Source: Anabaena sp. WA102
Lineage (GTDB): Bacteria > Cyanobacteriota > Cyanobacteriia > Cyanobacteriales > Nostocaceae
Assembly: GCF_001277295.1 (NCBI RefSeq)
Contig: NZ_CP011456.1
Location: 4,406,001 to 4,470,000 of the forward strand
Direction: 5' to 3'
Length of the DNA: 64,000 bases
A model generated the notes under the pieces. That model had not been told where the DNA came from, did not search any database, and saw only the letters and a program-made list of their open reading frames with translations. The translations under genes were made by a program, and so were the position numbers. How positions within the stretch are numbered: the first letter of the stretch is position 1; each line of letters begins with the position of its first letter. Positions 16,714-25,835 of this stretch are shown piece by piece.

Positions 16714-17400
16714 ATGAAAAGCGACACACCAGAAGAATTACATCCAGATTCAGCAGATCAAGAGATTTCCCGGTTAATTGATGAGGTAATATCAACATCC
16801 CAAACTGATGAAAAATACCGTCAAAAAATGCAGCGACGGAAAGAAGTCCAAGATCAACGCATAGCTAAAGCCATACCGGAAAAAGGCTTAATTATCGTCA
16901 ATACTGGTCATGGTAAGGGTAAAACTACTGCGGCTTTGGGAATGGTTTTGCGATCGCTCGGACATGGACATAAAGTAGCCATAGTGCAATTCATCAAAGG
17001 CGCATGGGAACCAGCAGAAAAACGTGCTTTTAGCCACTGGGAAAACCAACTCGAATTTCATGCAATGGGAGAAGGCTTTACATGGGAAACTCAAGATCGT
17101 GATCGTGATCTTGATAAAGCTGCTGCTGCTTGGGAAAAATCCCTAGAATTTATCAACAACCCAGACTTTAAATTAGTTCTCCTCGATGAAATTAATATTG
17201 CTCTGAAACTGGGTTATTTACAGGTTGAAGAAGTATTAGCAGGTTTAGCTCAAAAACCAGCAGACAAGCACGTAATTCTCACGGGAAGAGGCGCACCACC
17301 GGCATTAATTGAAAAAGCCGATTTAGTCACTGAAATGACATTAGTTAAGCATCCTTTTAAGGATCAAGGGGTGAAAGCTCAAGCAGGAATTGAGTATTAA
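16714..17400 (+). CDS. cobO: cob(I)yrinic acid a,c-diamide adenosyltransferase
   Basis: Transfers the adenosyl group of ATP to cob(I)alamin precursors in cobalamin synthesis or salvage (CobO/CobA/BtuR family). A 228-residue protein with the P-loop NTGHGKGKTTAALG (G65-T72), the family pattern AIVQFIKG, and VLLDEINIALKLGYL in the Walker B region. The N-terminal 50 residues are a charged extension. It stands alone; another cobalamin-type gene (CobT-like) is at 49136. Confidence 0.92.
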   Translation: MKSDTPEELHPDSADQEISRLIDEVISTSQTDEKYRQKMQRRKEVQDQRIAKAIPEKGLIIVNTGHGKGKTTAALGMVLRSLGHGHKVAIVQFIKGAWEPAEKRAFSHWENQLEFHAMGEGFTWETQDRDRDLDKAAAAWEKSLEFINNPDFKLVLLDEINIALKLGYLQVEEVLAGLAQKPADKHVILTGRGAPPALIEKADLVTEMTLVKHPFKDQGVKAQAGIEY

Positions 17401-17404
17401 TTCA

Positions 17405-17470
17405 AATTGGTCATTGGTCATTAGTTATTGGTCATTGGTCATTGGTCATTGGTCGTTGGTCATTGGTCAT
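17405..17470. repeat. heptamer tandem repeat (TGGTCAT type)
   Basis: About nine near-perfect units of TTGGTCA with variants (TTAGTTA, TTGGTCG) directly after cobO. This is the short tandemly repeated repetitive DNA typical of filamentous cyanobacteria. Confidence 0.85.
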
Positions 17471-17616
17471 TAACTTATTTCTCCCTGCTTTATAGCATTT
17501 CCTAATCATATCGAGTATATTTATAGCCTCCTCCTCGCTTGCGGGGAGGGGGTTGGGGTTCTTGTACCTCACTAAAAAATGCTATATCCCAAGGACAATT
17601 ATTTACGTCCACCTAC

Positions 17617-18315
17617 TTATTTAAAACCATCGCTTCCTTGTTGGCATATCTGCAAAATTTCCCTATCATTAGAACTTACAGAACTCAACTGATGATAGTC
17701 TTGTAATGTTACTGAATAAGGATAAGTTGTGAACTCATTTTCATTAACTTTAGGGATCGTACTTGCTGTAGAAACCTCCATTACACCAACTTCACCGGGA
17801 GAACTTTTCACTGTCATTGCTAATTCTCCTGACTTAGCTAAAGTTCCTTGAAAACAACTAAATTCAGAGTGAGGAACATACAAAGCACCAATAATTTTAC
17901 TTTGTTGTTTTTGAAAGAGAATGTAACCTTGTCCTAATTCATTTGGTGTGGATGATTGTCCATAAAGATAAGTCCCATCTTGTTCGGGAAATTGGATTTG
18001 TCCTTTTCTCCCCAATTCTCTCGTATTTGTAGATAATGCTGTGATATTTTCTGTTAACTTATCAGTAGATATCTGATTAGAAATATTCACTGGTGATTTT
18101 TGCATAGCTTCCTCTTTAATCACAGCAGGATCAAAGTTAATCTGTCTTTGATTTATGGGTACTACATAATTAGTAGTTAAGGCCGTTGATGAGAGGAGTT
18201 TGTAATGTTGTTGACTAGAATAACTAATACCCAAAATACCAACCGAAACAATTAGTCCAACAATGGGAAATTTAAATTGGCTAGAAGTCATTAATTTGGA
18301 AATATGATTAAGCAT
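17617..18315 (-). CDS. membrane-anchored hypothetical protein
   Basis: 232 residues with one N-terminal hydrophobic segment at about 17-32 (FPIVGLIVSVGILGISY), then a long polar domain. The part from about 105 on (GTYLYGQSSTPNELGQGYIL, then IIGALYVPHSEFSCFQG) looks like a beta-rich extracytoplasmic domain conserved in cyanobacteria. Two cysteines occur, in FSCFQG and ILQICQQG. I do not recognise a named family. It is monocistronic, with a long upstream spacer toward the sigma factor gene. Confidence 0.65.
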   Translation of the reverse strand: MLNHISKLMTSSQFKFPIVGLIVSVGILGISYSSQQHYKLLSSTALTTNYVVPINQRQINFDPAVIKEEAMQKSPVNISNQISTDKLTENITALSTNTRELGRKGQIQFPEQDGTYLYGQSSTPNELGQGYILFQKQQSKIIGALYVPHSEFSCFQGTLAKSGELAMTVKSSPGEVGVMEVSTASTIPKVNENEFTTYPYSVTLQDYHQLSSVSSNDREILQICQQGSDGFK

Positions 18316-18666
18316 CGGATTTCTCCTGTAATAAAGCTAACTATTGTTCTTTCCTGGATTTTTGCCATAATAACTGAATACTCATTACTGACGATTCCCT
18401 CAAAAGTTTTATCTATATATTTAATTTTAAATTCAGCAAAAACTCACCATTTATGTAAATTTGGGGAATAATCTCAGATTATCATTAGTTAATAAATTTA
18501 TCCATCAGTTCATAAAATCCTCCACCGGAGGGATGTAAAATCGAGATTGAAAATTCTCAGCCTGTTTCAATGTTTAATTCTTGTATTGATCTGCCAGTAG
18601 ATACAACTTCCCATCTACAGATTTCGCAAAATAAATCAGAAATTTGCAGAACCTTTTCTATTTCTT
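18316..18666. other. intergenic, promoter region of the preceding minus-strand gene
   Basis: No coding frame worth calling. The sequence next to 18315 holds the leader of the membrane-anchored protein. A CCTCCACCGGAGG palindrome lies at about 18521-18533. Otherwise nothing distinctive. Confidence 0.45.
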
Positions 18667-18704
18667 CAAAAAAAAATCGCCCCCTGTTTTGAACTCAGGA
18701 GGCG
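18667..18704 (-). terminator. intrinsic terminator of the sigma factor gene
   Basis: On the minus strand the stem CGCCTCCTG / CAGGGGGCG (one mismatch) is followed by a run of T, 50 bp after the sigma factor stop. Confidence 0.8.
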
Positions 18705-18752
18705 CATCACCAAGAGAAATACTTCAAAATACGCTGTTGCGTGTATACTGTT

Positions 18753-19736
18753 TCAGCTGGCAACGTATTCTTTGACATTAGCTCGACGGCGACGTAAATG
18801 TGCAAGGGCTTGATGCTCTAACTGGCGGACTCGTTCCCGACTGAGGTTCAACCGTTCACCAACTTTCGCCAAGGACATTTCATTTCCATCTTCTAAACCA
18901 AAGCGTAAGGCGACAACTTGACGCTGTTGGGGTGTGAGTTCTGCAAGTAAATTATTCAAGTCTTGACGTAGAAACTCTTGAGTAGTGTAATACTCAGGGG
19001 AAGGACCGTCATCTTCCAACATTTCTTGTAATTCGGTATCTTGGTTTTCACCGACGCGCACATCTAAAGAGACTGGTTGACGCGCCATATTCAGATATTC
19101 ACGAATCTGAGCCGGTTCTAACTCCAGTTCTTTGGCGATTTCTGTCGGTGAGGGTGATCTTCCTAGCTTTTGTGCTAACTCCCGTTGAACTTTTTTAATT
19201 TTGTTCAATTTTTCGGTAATATGGATTGGTAGGCGAATGGTTCGACCTTGTTGGGCGATCGCTCTGGTAATTGCCTGACGAATCCACCAGTAGGCATAGG
19301 TTGAGAACTTATAACCCCGCATAGGATCAAATTTCTCCACACCCCGTTCTAATCCCAAAGTACCTTCCTGGATTAAATCCAGAAATTCCATATTTCGCTT
19401 TTGATATTTTTTTGCAATAGCTACAACCAAGCGTAAATTAGCCTCAATCATTTTTTGCTTGGCTCGCTTACCTTGTACCATCAGATGATTTATTTCTGTT
19501 TCTGATTGATTAACACGGGCAGCCCATTCTGATAAACTAGGTTCATGATCAATTTCCTTCCTCAAAGCTTCTTTAGCTTCTAGCAGCGCCATCATCTGCT
19601 GTACTTGTTTACCGTAGATAATCTCTTGTTCACGGCTTAACAAAGGTACACGACCAATTTCTCGCAGATAGGTTCTGACCATATCAGCGGTAAATTTGGC
19701 ATTGACATTCTCTGTATGATTTTTAACTGTAGGCAT
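18753..19736 (-). CDS. RNA polymerase sigma factor, sigma-70 group 2
   Basis: A 327-residue sigma factor. Regions are clear: 1.2 (VRTYLREIGRVPLLSREQEI), 2 (EANLRLVVAIAKKYQKRN; DLIQEGTLGLERGVEKFDP; GYKFSTYAYWWIRQAITRAI), 3 (IRLPIHITEKLNKIKKVQ) and 4 (LTPQQRQVVALRFGL; SLAKVGERLNLSRERVRQLE). There is no long N-terminal 1.1 region, so it is a group 2 alternative factor (SigB/C/D/E type of cyanobacteria), not the main SigA. Which member cannot be said without comparison. It has its own terminator. Confidence 0.92.
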   Translation of the reverse strand: MPTVKNHTENVNAKFTADMVRTYLREIGRVPLLSREQEIIYGKQVQQMMALLEAKEALRKEIDHEPSLSEWAARVNQSETEINHLMVQGKRAKQKMIEANLRLVVAIAKKYQKRNMEFLDLIQEGTLGLERGVEKFDPMRGYKFSTYAYWWIRQAITRAIAQQGRTIRLPIHITEKLNKIKKVQRELAQKLGRSPSPTEIAKELELEPAQIREYLNMARQPVSLDVRVGENQDTELQEMLEDDGPSPEYYTTQEFLRQDLNNLLAELTPQQRQVVALRFGLEDGNEMSLAKVGERLNLSRERVRQLEHQALAHLRRRRANVKEYVAS

Positions 19737-19839
19737 TGGTGCTTTTATCCTCTACTCCTTAAACATAATCAATATTTTTTTAACAAAGGCAATTCGTAAG
19801 CTTACAATATACATCACTGGATATGAAAAGCTACCATCA

Positions 19840-20225
19840 AGCATGATTGATATTGATCCAACCTTTGTCAGTAACCCAGCCCTAAAGGGACTGGGCTTGC
19901 AAGAGTAATCAAGCAAGCCGTACTGACCAGACCACCCTGAGTTTACTCTCATGGTAGCCGTTATTTGAGTCACGACACCCCGGAATGCGAAGCTAGTTCC
20001 CTGCTCTGTCGCTTGTGATTAAACAGTTCTAAGGTCACTGGAACAGTGTTGCAAGCCTAACAAGCTCTTATAACAGGTCGAAGCTAACATTACCCCAGAA
20101 ATGGGAGTTGGTTTCCAGATTCCAATCAAAAATCTGGTTTCAATTTTAATATCCACAGCGGTTAAAACCGCTCGTGTCGTTTCCCTCTCAGGTCTAAAGA
20201 CGCGCTCGTTTCCCACTTACCGGGT
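19840..20225 (-). mobile_element. decayed IS200/IS605-type (TnpB) element, no intact gene
   Basis: On the minus strand the left side (20160-20225) carries a GCGTCTTTAGACC stretch also present in the element at 44840-45140. The right side (about 19875-19905) ends in AAGCCCAGTCCCTTTAGGGC, a hairpin typical of the 3' end of TnpB guide RNAs, followed by TGGGTTACTGACA. Between them only short broken frames remain. It is probably an internally deleted, non-autonomous remnant. Confidence 0.55.
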
Positions 20226-20230
20226 GTTCT

Positions 20231-20607
20231 TATGAAGATGTTGTTAGTCTAAAAATATGTCTCCTTACCCTCTCTATAATTTTGATTTTGGAGTTTTAGC
20301 AGAAATACATTGGGTTGGTGGCTAGAATTCTTTTGTTTAAGTTATCTAGTAGTCGTTTTGAAACCGGAGTCAGTATGAGTTTACATTGGTTTTATGTTAC
20401 GACAAACAGAGTCAATAGTAAAGTTCCCAGATAATAAATACTCTAGTAATCAAGCCAAAAAGTTGATGATTATGGAAACTATTTTTTTTTTAACTTCCAA
20501 AAACTGTGTTCGCATATCCATAGTGACGCGAAAACCCCTCTAAAGTTGCTTTTGATTAGCCGGATAACCGAACTTGAGCTACTTGGATAATGGAGGGATG
20601 TTACGAA
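20231..20607. other. intergenic, no gene seen
   Basis: About 380 bp between the TnpB remnant and the heptamer array behind the HerA-like gene. No credible frame, repeat or hairpin that I can support. Confidence 0.4.
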
Positions 20608-20676
20608 ATTGTTAGTTGTCCGTTGTCCGTTGTCTGTTGTCTGTTGTCTGTTGTCTGTTGTCTGTTGTCTGTTATT
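20608..20676. repeat. heptamer tandem repeat (TGTCTGT / TGTCCGT)
   Basis: About nine units of TTGTCTG or TTGTCCG, 13 bp from the stop of the HerA-like gene. Confidence 0.85.
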
Positions 20677-20688
20677 GACTTGAAACTA

Positions 20689-22419
20689 CTAAAAACCTAA
20701 ATCTGCTTTTGCTAGTTCAGCAGCGGTGAATACTTCCTCATCTGTTTTTTCTTCCCAAGCGATCGCACCAATTTCGGAATAAAAGGTAGAATCATAGGGA
20801 CGAGTCCGCACGACTACTGGCATAGGAACAGCATGACCTAAAATTAAAGCTTGTTGTTTAGAGTCCAACTTAGCTAAGACTGAGCGTAAACCACCCGCAC
20901 CAGATACACCTGTAAAAATAGCATCAATATCTTTTTCGTCATTCAGCAAAGCGGTGATTCGAGTCCCAATCTGAGACATGACTTCATTATCTATCCCTGA
21001 TGGACGTTGATCAACTACCAAAAGCGTGACAAAATATTTTCGTAGTTCTCTAGCAATAGTTCCAAAAATTGTACTTTGTACCACTCCTGGGTCAAGAAAG
21101 CGGTGTGCTTCCTCTATTGTAATCATTAATGGTGTCGGCCGATCCAAAGGATTTTTACTTTGGAGAAATTTATCAGCTTTTTTGACATAATGCTCATGTA
21201 TCCGTCTGGTAATCATATTCGTCACCAGCATATATGAGAGCATATTGGACTGGGAACCAAATTCGATAACTACGTTTTTTCCAGCTTCTAAAGATTGGAC
21301 GATATTTTTAATATAATTTTGCGGACAAGCACTTCGCATATATTTTAAACTATCTAAGCGAAAAAGTTTCCGCTGTAATGCCATAATTGAGCCTTTGTGT
21401 CCGCGTTTTTCGTCACAAAACATCTCAATATCTTCATTACTCATATTTAGTAATTGAATAATCCACGATTTACCCAACTCTGTAAAGAGGATATTAGCAT
21501 TATCTAAAGCCGCTTCTGAAAGTCCTAAATCACGATTACATAGTTTAATATCTTCAACTTCAACCTGTTCATAGCTTAGATATAGTTCTTGTGCGTCTCT
21601 TACACCTCGCCGTTTAGTTGAATCTGGATCAAGTGTGTAAACTTCAACTTGTCCGGGAAATAGTTGTTTTAAACCTTTTACAGTATTAACGTTCTTTCCT
21701 TCTGCGACTGCTTCCCAACCATATTCTGAGTGCATATCAAAAATCAAGTTAACAGCCGCATTTTTACGAATAACCCCAGCTAAAATTAACCGTGTCAGGA
21801 AAGATTTCCCAGTCCCCGATTTACCAAAAATCCCATTACTCCGTTCCACAAAGCGGTTTAAATCAATGCAAATCGGCACATCCATATCTAAGGGTTTACC
21901 GATAGAAAAGTTGTTACGATGAGGGTCATCTTCCCAGCCAAACACTTTGCGGAAGTCCTCCTCATTGGCTTCGTAAACTTGGCTAAAGTGACTAGGAATA
22001 GTTTTCACAGGTAATAATTCCATCGTCGTACTGGTTTGGGGTTGAAAGGATGCTAAACCAGTGGACGATGGGATAAAAGAATTAGGGGATTTACCATTGT
22101 TAGAAAAGCCAGATTCTGGAGATTCAGGGGTAAACATCAACATGGGTGCTAGGTTGATCATCCCATAAGTACCGCTACCTGCTAATACTTCACGCAGAAA
22201 GCTATCTTCCCAATTGGGAGGACTAGCTGTAATGCGGTCATTCGCCATACCCAAGGATACATCTGTTAGCATACAGAAAAAGCGCGATCGCATCCCTTGT
22301 ACCACGAGAAATTTACCTACCCGCATATCTTCGACAGAAATATCTGGGTGTAATCTGACCTCCAAACCCCCAGTTAGAGAACCTTCAATAACAGAACCTA
22401 ATGGTAATCCCAAATTCAT
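20689..22419 (-). CDS. HerA-like ATPase / DUF87 ATP-binding protein
   Basis: A 576-residue protein with an N-terminal HAS-barrel-like region (LGSVIEGSLTGGLEVRLHP) and a RecA-type motor. Walker A is GIFGKSGTGKSFLTRL near residue 196, and NLIFDMHSEYG follows. Walker B is LMITIEEAHRFL, with a sensor-like LLVVDQRPSGID and an arginine-rich IGTRITALL. HerA ATPases pump DNA, with NurA in archaea; in cyanobacteria this long form occurs without NurA and its role is not established. No nuclease gene is adjacent. Confidence 0.82.
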   Translation of the reverse strand: MNLGLPLGSVIEGSLTGGLEVRLHPDISVEDMRVGKFLVVQGMRSRFFCMLTDVSLGMANDRITASPPNWEDSFLREVLAGSGTYGMINLAPMLMFTPESPESGFSNNGKSPNSFIPSSTGLASFQPQTSTTMELLPVKTIPSHFSQVYEANEEDFRKVFGWEDDPHRNNFSIGKPLDMDVPICIDLNRFVERSNGIFGKSGTGKSFLTRLILAGVIRKNAAVNLIFDMHSEYGWEAVAEGKNVNTVKGLKQLFPGQVEVYTLDPDSTKRRGVRDAQELYLSYEQVEVEDIKLCNRDLGLSEAALDNANILFTELGKSWIIQLLNMSNEDIEMFCDEKRGHKGSIMALQRKLFRLDSLKYMRSACPQNYIKNIVQSLEAGKNVVIEFGSQSNMLSYMLVTNMITRRIHEHYVKKADKFLQSKNPLDRPTPLMITIEEAHRFLDPGVVQSTIFGTIARELRKYFVTLLVVDQRPSGIDNEVMSQIGTRITALLNDEKDIDAIFTGVSGAGGLRSVLAKLDSKQQALILGHAVPMPVVVRTRPYDSTFYSEIGAIAWEEKTDEEVFTAAELAKADLGF

Positions 22420-22454
22420 TTTTGTTTGTTGTTCGTTGTTCGTTGTTATAGCAG

Positions 22455-22553
22455 GGAACAGGGAACAGGGAACAGGGAACAGGAAATATTGATATTTTTC
22501 TTGCCTATTGCCTATTGCCTATTGCCTATTGCCTCTTGCCTATTGCCTCTTGC
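22455..22553. repeat. two heptamer arrays (GGGAACA and TTGCCTA)
   Basis: Several units of GGGAACA at about 22455-22482 and about seven units of TTGCCTA or TTGCCTC at 22502-22553. They fill the gap between the GST gene and the HerA-like gene and reach the GST stop codon region. Confidence 0.85.
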
Positions 22554-23348
22554 CTAATCAATTTGAATACTTGTGGGTGAATTTCCTACGGGTGGTGTGA
22601 TTCCTGGTAATGGTTTTCTAAATTGAGAGTAGATGCGATCGCGCCAAGCGAAAAATGCTTCATAATCAGGATTATTGGCTATACTCGACAACCCTTTCCC
22701 TCTGAGAGATACAGGTAAATCCAAATAAGCACCATCAGGAAACTTCAAAAGCATGGATAAACTAGCAACTGTTAAATCAGCTAAAGTTGGTTCATCACCT
22801 GTTAAATAAGGACTACCCACTAATAATTGGGTAATAATATCCAAATCTTGTTTTAAGCTAGTAACAGCCGCATTTACCACATCTGGGGTAAAACCGACAC
22901 CAAAACCCAGTGCTGACAGAAAATCACTAGGAACACCTTCCACAACACTTCTAAGAATATCTGGAGTAGAAACTGGTAACAACGACTTACGAAAACTCTG
23001 ATCTTGACTAATAGCTGCAAATAGAACCTTTCTACCTTTAACACCTATAGATTCATCAGCCCAATCTTCCAATAATAAAGTCAAAGCGCGTTTTTTGGGA
23101 TCTATCGGTATCAGGGGATAATCTGGGTATTCTGAATCTAAATATTTAGCGATTTCTGTAGAATCAGCAATATATCTATTGCCATCTTTTAACACTGGAA
23201 CTTGCTTTTGTCCAGTTAAACGAAATAATTCTAACTGGCCAATTCCTGGTGCAACTTCGATTTTGCGATACTCTAGTCCTTTATAATCTAGGATTAGACG
23301 AACTTTTTCGGAAAATTGAGATAGTTCCCACTGATATAGTTCTAGCAT
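22554..23348 (-). CDS. glutathione S-transferase family protein
   Basis: 264 residues. The N-terminal thioredoxin-like half shows MLELYQWELSQFSEKVRLIL (possible S/C active-site region), KQVPVLKDGN with the cis-proline, and ADSTEIAKYLD for glutathione gamma-glutamyl binding. The C-terminal helical half has the N-capping PTLADLTVASL motif. The substrate is unknown. It is monocistronic, with the heptamer arrays at its 3' end. Confidence 0.85.
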   Translation of the reverse strand: MLELYQWELSQFSEKVRLILDYKGLEYRKIEVAPGIGQLELFRLTGQKQVPVLKDGNRYIADSTEIAKYLDSEYPDYPLIPIDPKKRALTLLLEDWADESIGVKGRKVLFAAISQDQSFRKSLLPVSTPDILRSVVEGVPSDFLSALGFGVGFTPDVVNAAVTSLKQDLDIITQLLVGSPYLTGDEPTLADLTVASLSMLLKFPDGAYLDLPVSLRGKGLSSIANNPDYEAFFAWRDRIYSQFRKPLPGITPPVGNSPTSIQID

Positions 23349-23593
23349 ATTGTATATTCGGCAACTTGTTTAGTCGTTAGTTTTATAATTGTATCTTTAA
23401 TTCTTAGCATTTTTCCTGTAAATTTACCATTTTCTGGGTTAAGTTGTTGCCCATCAAGTTGGAAATCACTCGAATTTGTGCAACAATCGGGTTCGGATTT
23501 TTATGGACATAAATTGATTTAGCACTGTTCGAGATACTTAAAATTTTCCCAATAGTTCATAGCATAAAATAGCATAAAAGTGTTGAACTTGTT

Positions 23594-23917
23594 AGAGGAT
23601 GTTTGAAAAGTTTTTAATGTATAAATAAATCCCTCTGGTAAACCTCTCCAGTATTAAATGTTATTCCTTTTCCCTCTCCTCTTAGGAGCTACGGTCTACA
23701 CACAAGTTATCAAATCACCATTATTCCTCAAATTACCCCACCCTAACCCTCCCCGATGCTTTGGGGAGGGAACTAATTTTTCCGGTTTCCCCCCAAAGCA
23801 TCGGGGGGATTAAGGGGGGTAATTTAACTTGTGTGTACACGATAGCCTCTTAGAAGAGAGTTAGGGAGAGGTAGGGAAGGGGGGATAGGTTTCATCTAAT
23901 ACTTTTCAAACAAACTC
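23594..23917. mobile_element. compound fold-back element of about 324 bp
   Basis: Nested inverted repeats. The outer ends are GAGGATGTTTGAAAAGT and, inverted, GAGTTTGTTTGAAAAGT. Middle arms around CTCTTAGGAGCTAC pair imperfectly. Inner arms TACACACAAGTT at 23697-23708 pair with AACTTGTGTGTA at 23826-23837. A GATGCTTTGGGG / CCCCAAAGCATC hairpin forms the centre. No coding capacity. It looks like one fold-back element inserted in another. Confidence 0.7.
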
Positions 23918-24083
23918 TTAGATATTATAAATATTCCTACTCCTGACCACTGATTTCTAGATTCTTTGATCACCTTACCTCAATTTTTGCGAAAAATCTT
24001 GTTCCTGAGTCAAGAACCTTTTTGGTTGGCAAAATGTGATAAATCTTGGTATAACTTGTATGCAATCAAGATAAACAAAATTT

Positions 24084-24743
24084 ATGAACGCTAATTACAG
24101 CAAATTATTGCCCAAAATCACAGCAATTATGGGATTAATGAGTATCGCTCTTTTAACTACTATCCCATCTCCAGCCAAAGAAGTCCGCAATCCCAGACCA
24201 AATATTTTCAATGAACCACCTTACAATCGTGGTAGCAAACCTAGTGAAACCGCACCGGTCGCCGAACCCAACCAGCCAGTAAGGGAAGTCCCCACTACAC
24301 CAGTTAGCAAACCCACCCAGTCAACATCAGTGAATTTAGTGACTTTGCTTGAGAAGAATGAATCTTTTAAAACTCTCGCTAAAGCTTTAAAAGCAGCGGG
24401 ACTTACAGAAACCTTACAAGGAAAAGGTCTTTTTACCATTTTTGCTCCTACAGACGCAGCATTTGCAAAACTACCAGCGGACGCATTAAAGGATTTATTG
24501 AAGCCAGAAAATAAGGAAGTATTGGTCAAGATATTAACTTATCATGTAGTATCTGGTAAGGTCCTCTCCACTGACTTAAAATCTGGGGAAGTGAAAACCG
24601 TAGAAGGGGGTGCTATTAATGTTAAAGTTGACCCAGTTACAGGTGTAACTGTAAATGATGCCAAAGTAACTCAGGCAGATATCCAAGGTAGTAACGGTGT
24701 TGTTCATGCAATTGATAACGTAATTCTGCCTCCTGATTTATAG
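24084..24743 (+). CDS. secreted fasciclin (FAS1) domain protein
   Basis: 219 residues with an N-terminal signal peptide (hydrophobic at 12-30, likely cleavage near PSPAKE) and a proline-rich linker. A single FAS1 domain runs from about residue 80 to the end: FKTLAKALKAAGL, LFTIFAPTDAAFAKLPA, ILTYHVVSGKVLS and GVVHAIDNVILPP are its conserved boxes. Such proteins lie in the periplasm or on the cell surface and are thought to mediate adhesion. It is monocistronic and shares a bidirectional hairpin with the next gene. Confidence 0.88.
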   Translation: MNANYSKLLPKITAIMGLMSIALLTTIPSPAKEVRNPRPNIFNEPPYNRGSKPSETAPVAEPNQPVREVPTTPVSKPTQSTSVNLVTLLEKNESFKTLAKALKAAGLTETLQGKGLFTIFAPTDAAFAKLPADALKDLLKPENKEVLVKILTYHVVSGKVLSTDLKSGEVKTVEGGAINVKVDPVTGVTVNDAKVTQADIQGSNGVVHAIDNVILPPDL

Positions 24744-24772
24744 ATTTTTGAGATTTGAGTGATGAAAATTCG

Positions 24773-24886
24773 GGCGTTGCTGATTAAGGGTATGAATTCT
24801 AGTCTCACGCAAAGGCGCAAAGACGCACTGAGGTTTGAGTTTTAAAGGTTCAATTTGGGAATTTCATACCTCAATTCAGCAACGCC
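24773..24886. mobile_element. 114-bp miniature inverted-repeat element, family A copy 2
   Basis: The ends GGCGTTGCTGATTAAGGGTA and, inverted, GGCGTTGCTGAATTGAGGTA match the element at 3824-3935. It is flanked by an 8-bp direct repeat AAAATTCG at 24765-24772 and 24887-24894. The interior differs from copy 1. Confidence 0.82.
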
Positions 24887-24902
24887 AAAATTCGCAAATT
24901 AA

Positions 24903-24931
24903 AATCCCCGAAGCATGAAAAATCGGGGATT
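24903..24931. terminator. bidirectional terminator hairpin
   Basis: The stem AATCCCCG / CGGGGATT, with a 13-nt loop, lies between the convergent fasciclin and DUF892 genes. Confidence 0.65.
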
Positions 24932-24986
24932 ATAATATCCAAAAACACTCAGTATGAACTGGGTTTTTTAGAACATACCAATCATA

Positions 24987-25544
24987 CTAACGAGCCTTAG
25001 CAGTAGCCTTAGCTTCAGTTTGCTTTGCTTCTTGAACTAACTGCATCATCAACTGTTCCAGCTTTTGTGCTGTCTGTTCTTCTTGGTGTAGGTTTTGTTC
25101 TAACAACTGGACAACTTGGTTTTGTCCCATTTGTTCCGCTACCTTAATTAAACTACGATAACAAGCTATTTCCAATTGTTCAATTTTACTATGCCATTCC
25201 GCCAATCCTAAGTCTATAATTTTGGGATTATCGGCAGCTAAAAGGACGAATTTTTGACCTTCACTAATTAAACCAGCCGCAAGATCACAGGTAATTCGCT
25301 GTGGTTGCTCTCCTAAAATAGATAAAACCTGTTTCAGGTTTTCGATATGCTGTTCGGTTTCTGGAATATGTGGCTCAATTACAGCTTTCAATTTACTGTT
25401 TTGACAACATTGCCACATCATTTGCTGGGCTTCTAAGAAATGATTTTCAGCATCGAACATGATGTTCATTTCATAAATAAGCTGCTGTTGTAAGCTGGTG
25501 ATTTTTTTCGTACCCGGGCGATCGCTAACTAAAACCATGATCAT
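24987..25544 (-). CDS. DUF892 (YciE/YciF) ferritin-like protein
   Basis: A 185-residue four-helix protein. LIYEMNIMFDAENHFLEAQ, then HIPETEQHIENLKQV, and later LEIACYRSLIKVAEQMG with NLHQEEQTAQKLEQL carry E/D/H residues expected at a di-iron site. The tail is K/A-rich. The family is induced by stress in other bacteria. The start ATG at 25544 is followed in frame by ATGGTTTTAG; the second Met is also possible. Confidence 0.8.
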   Translation of the reverse strand: MIMVLVSDRPGTKKITSLQQQLIYEMNIMFDAENHFLEAQQMMWQCCQNSKLKAVIEPHIPETEQHIENLKQVLSILGEQPQRITCDLAAGLISEGQKFVLLAADNPKIIDLGLAEWHSKIEQLEIACYRSLIKVAEQMGQNQVVQLLEQNLHQEEQTAQKLEQLMMQLVQEAKQTEAKATAKAR

Positions 25545-25679
25545 TCTCCTAATGGTAATTTCGCTGTCTTTAACAGTCGTTCCATTAACCCTACGTCTAT
25601 TCCGATCTATTCTCCTCTTGCTAAAGACACAGTATAGGTGTGAAGTTTTACTGTTATTTAAGTGACGATATCATACCAA

Positions 25680-25785
25680 AGTCTGAACTATGATTTGTGT
25701 GATCTCTTTGATTTAGATGATTAATGGGGTTTTCATCGCCAAAATCATCCAAATCATCAGAATCACAAGAATCATAGTTTAGACT
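25680..25785. repeat. fold-back repeat (AGTCTGAACTATGATT ends)
   Basis: The left end AGTCTGAACTATGATT pairs with AATCATAGTTTAGACT on the right, and inner GTGAT/ATCAC arms extend the stem. It fills the gap between the divergent DUF892 and HEAT-repeat genes. Confidence 0.7.
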
Positions 25786-25835
25786 GCCCCAATTACGTTA
25801 AAGTAAAGATAAATTAAGAAATTGCTGTCAAATAA

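Noticed and set aside
17405..17470. Possible CRISPR array
   Set aside because: The repeats are 7 bp and directly contiguous, without spacers; the same holds for the other heptamer and 9-bp arrays, and no cas genes are present.
19752..20216. Two minus-strand frames between the sigma factor and the HerA-like gene
   Set aside because: They lie inside the TnpB-type remnant and have no protein-family match; treated as part of the mobile element.
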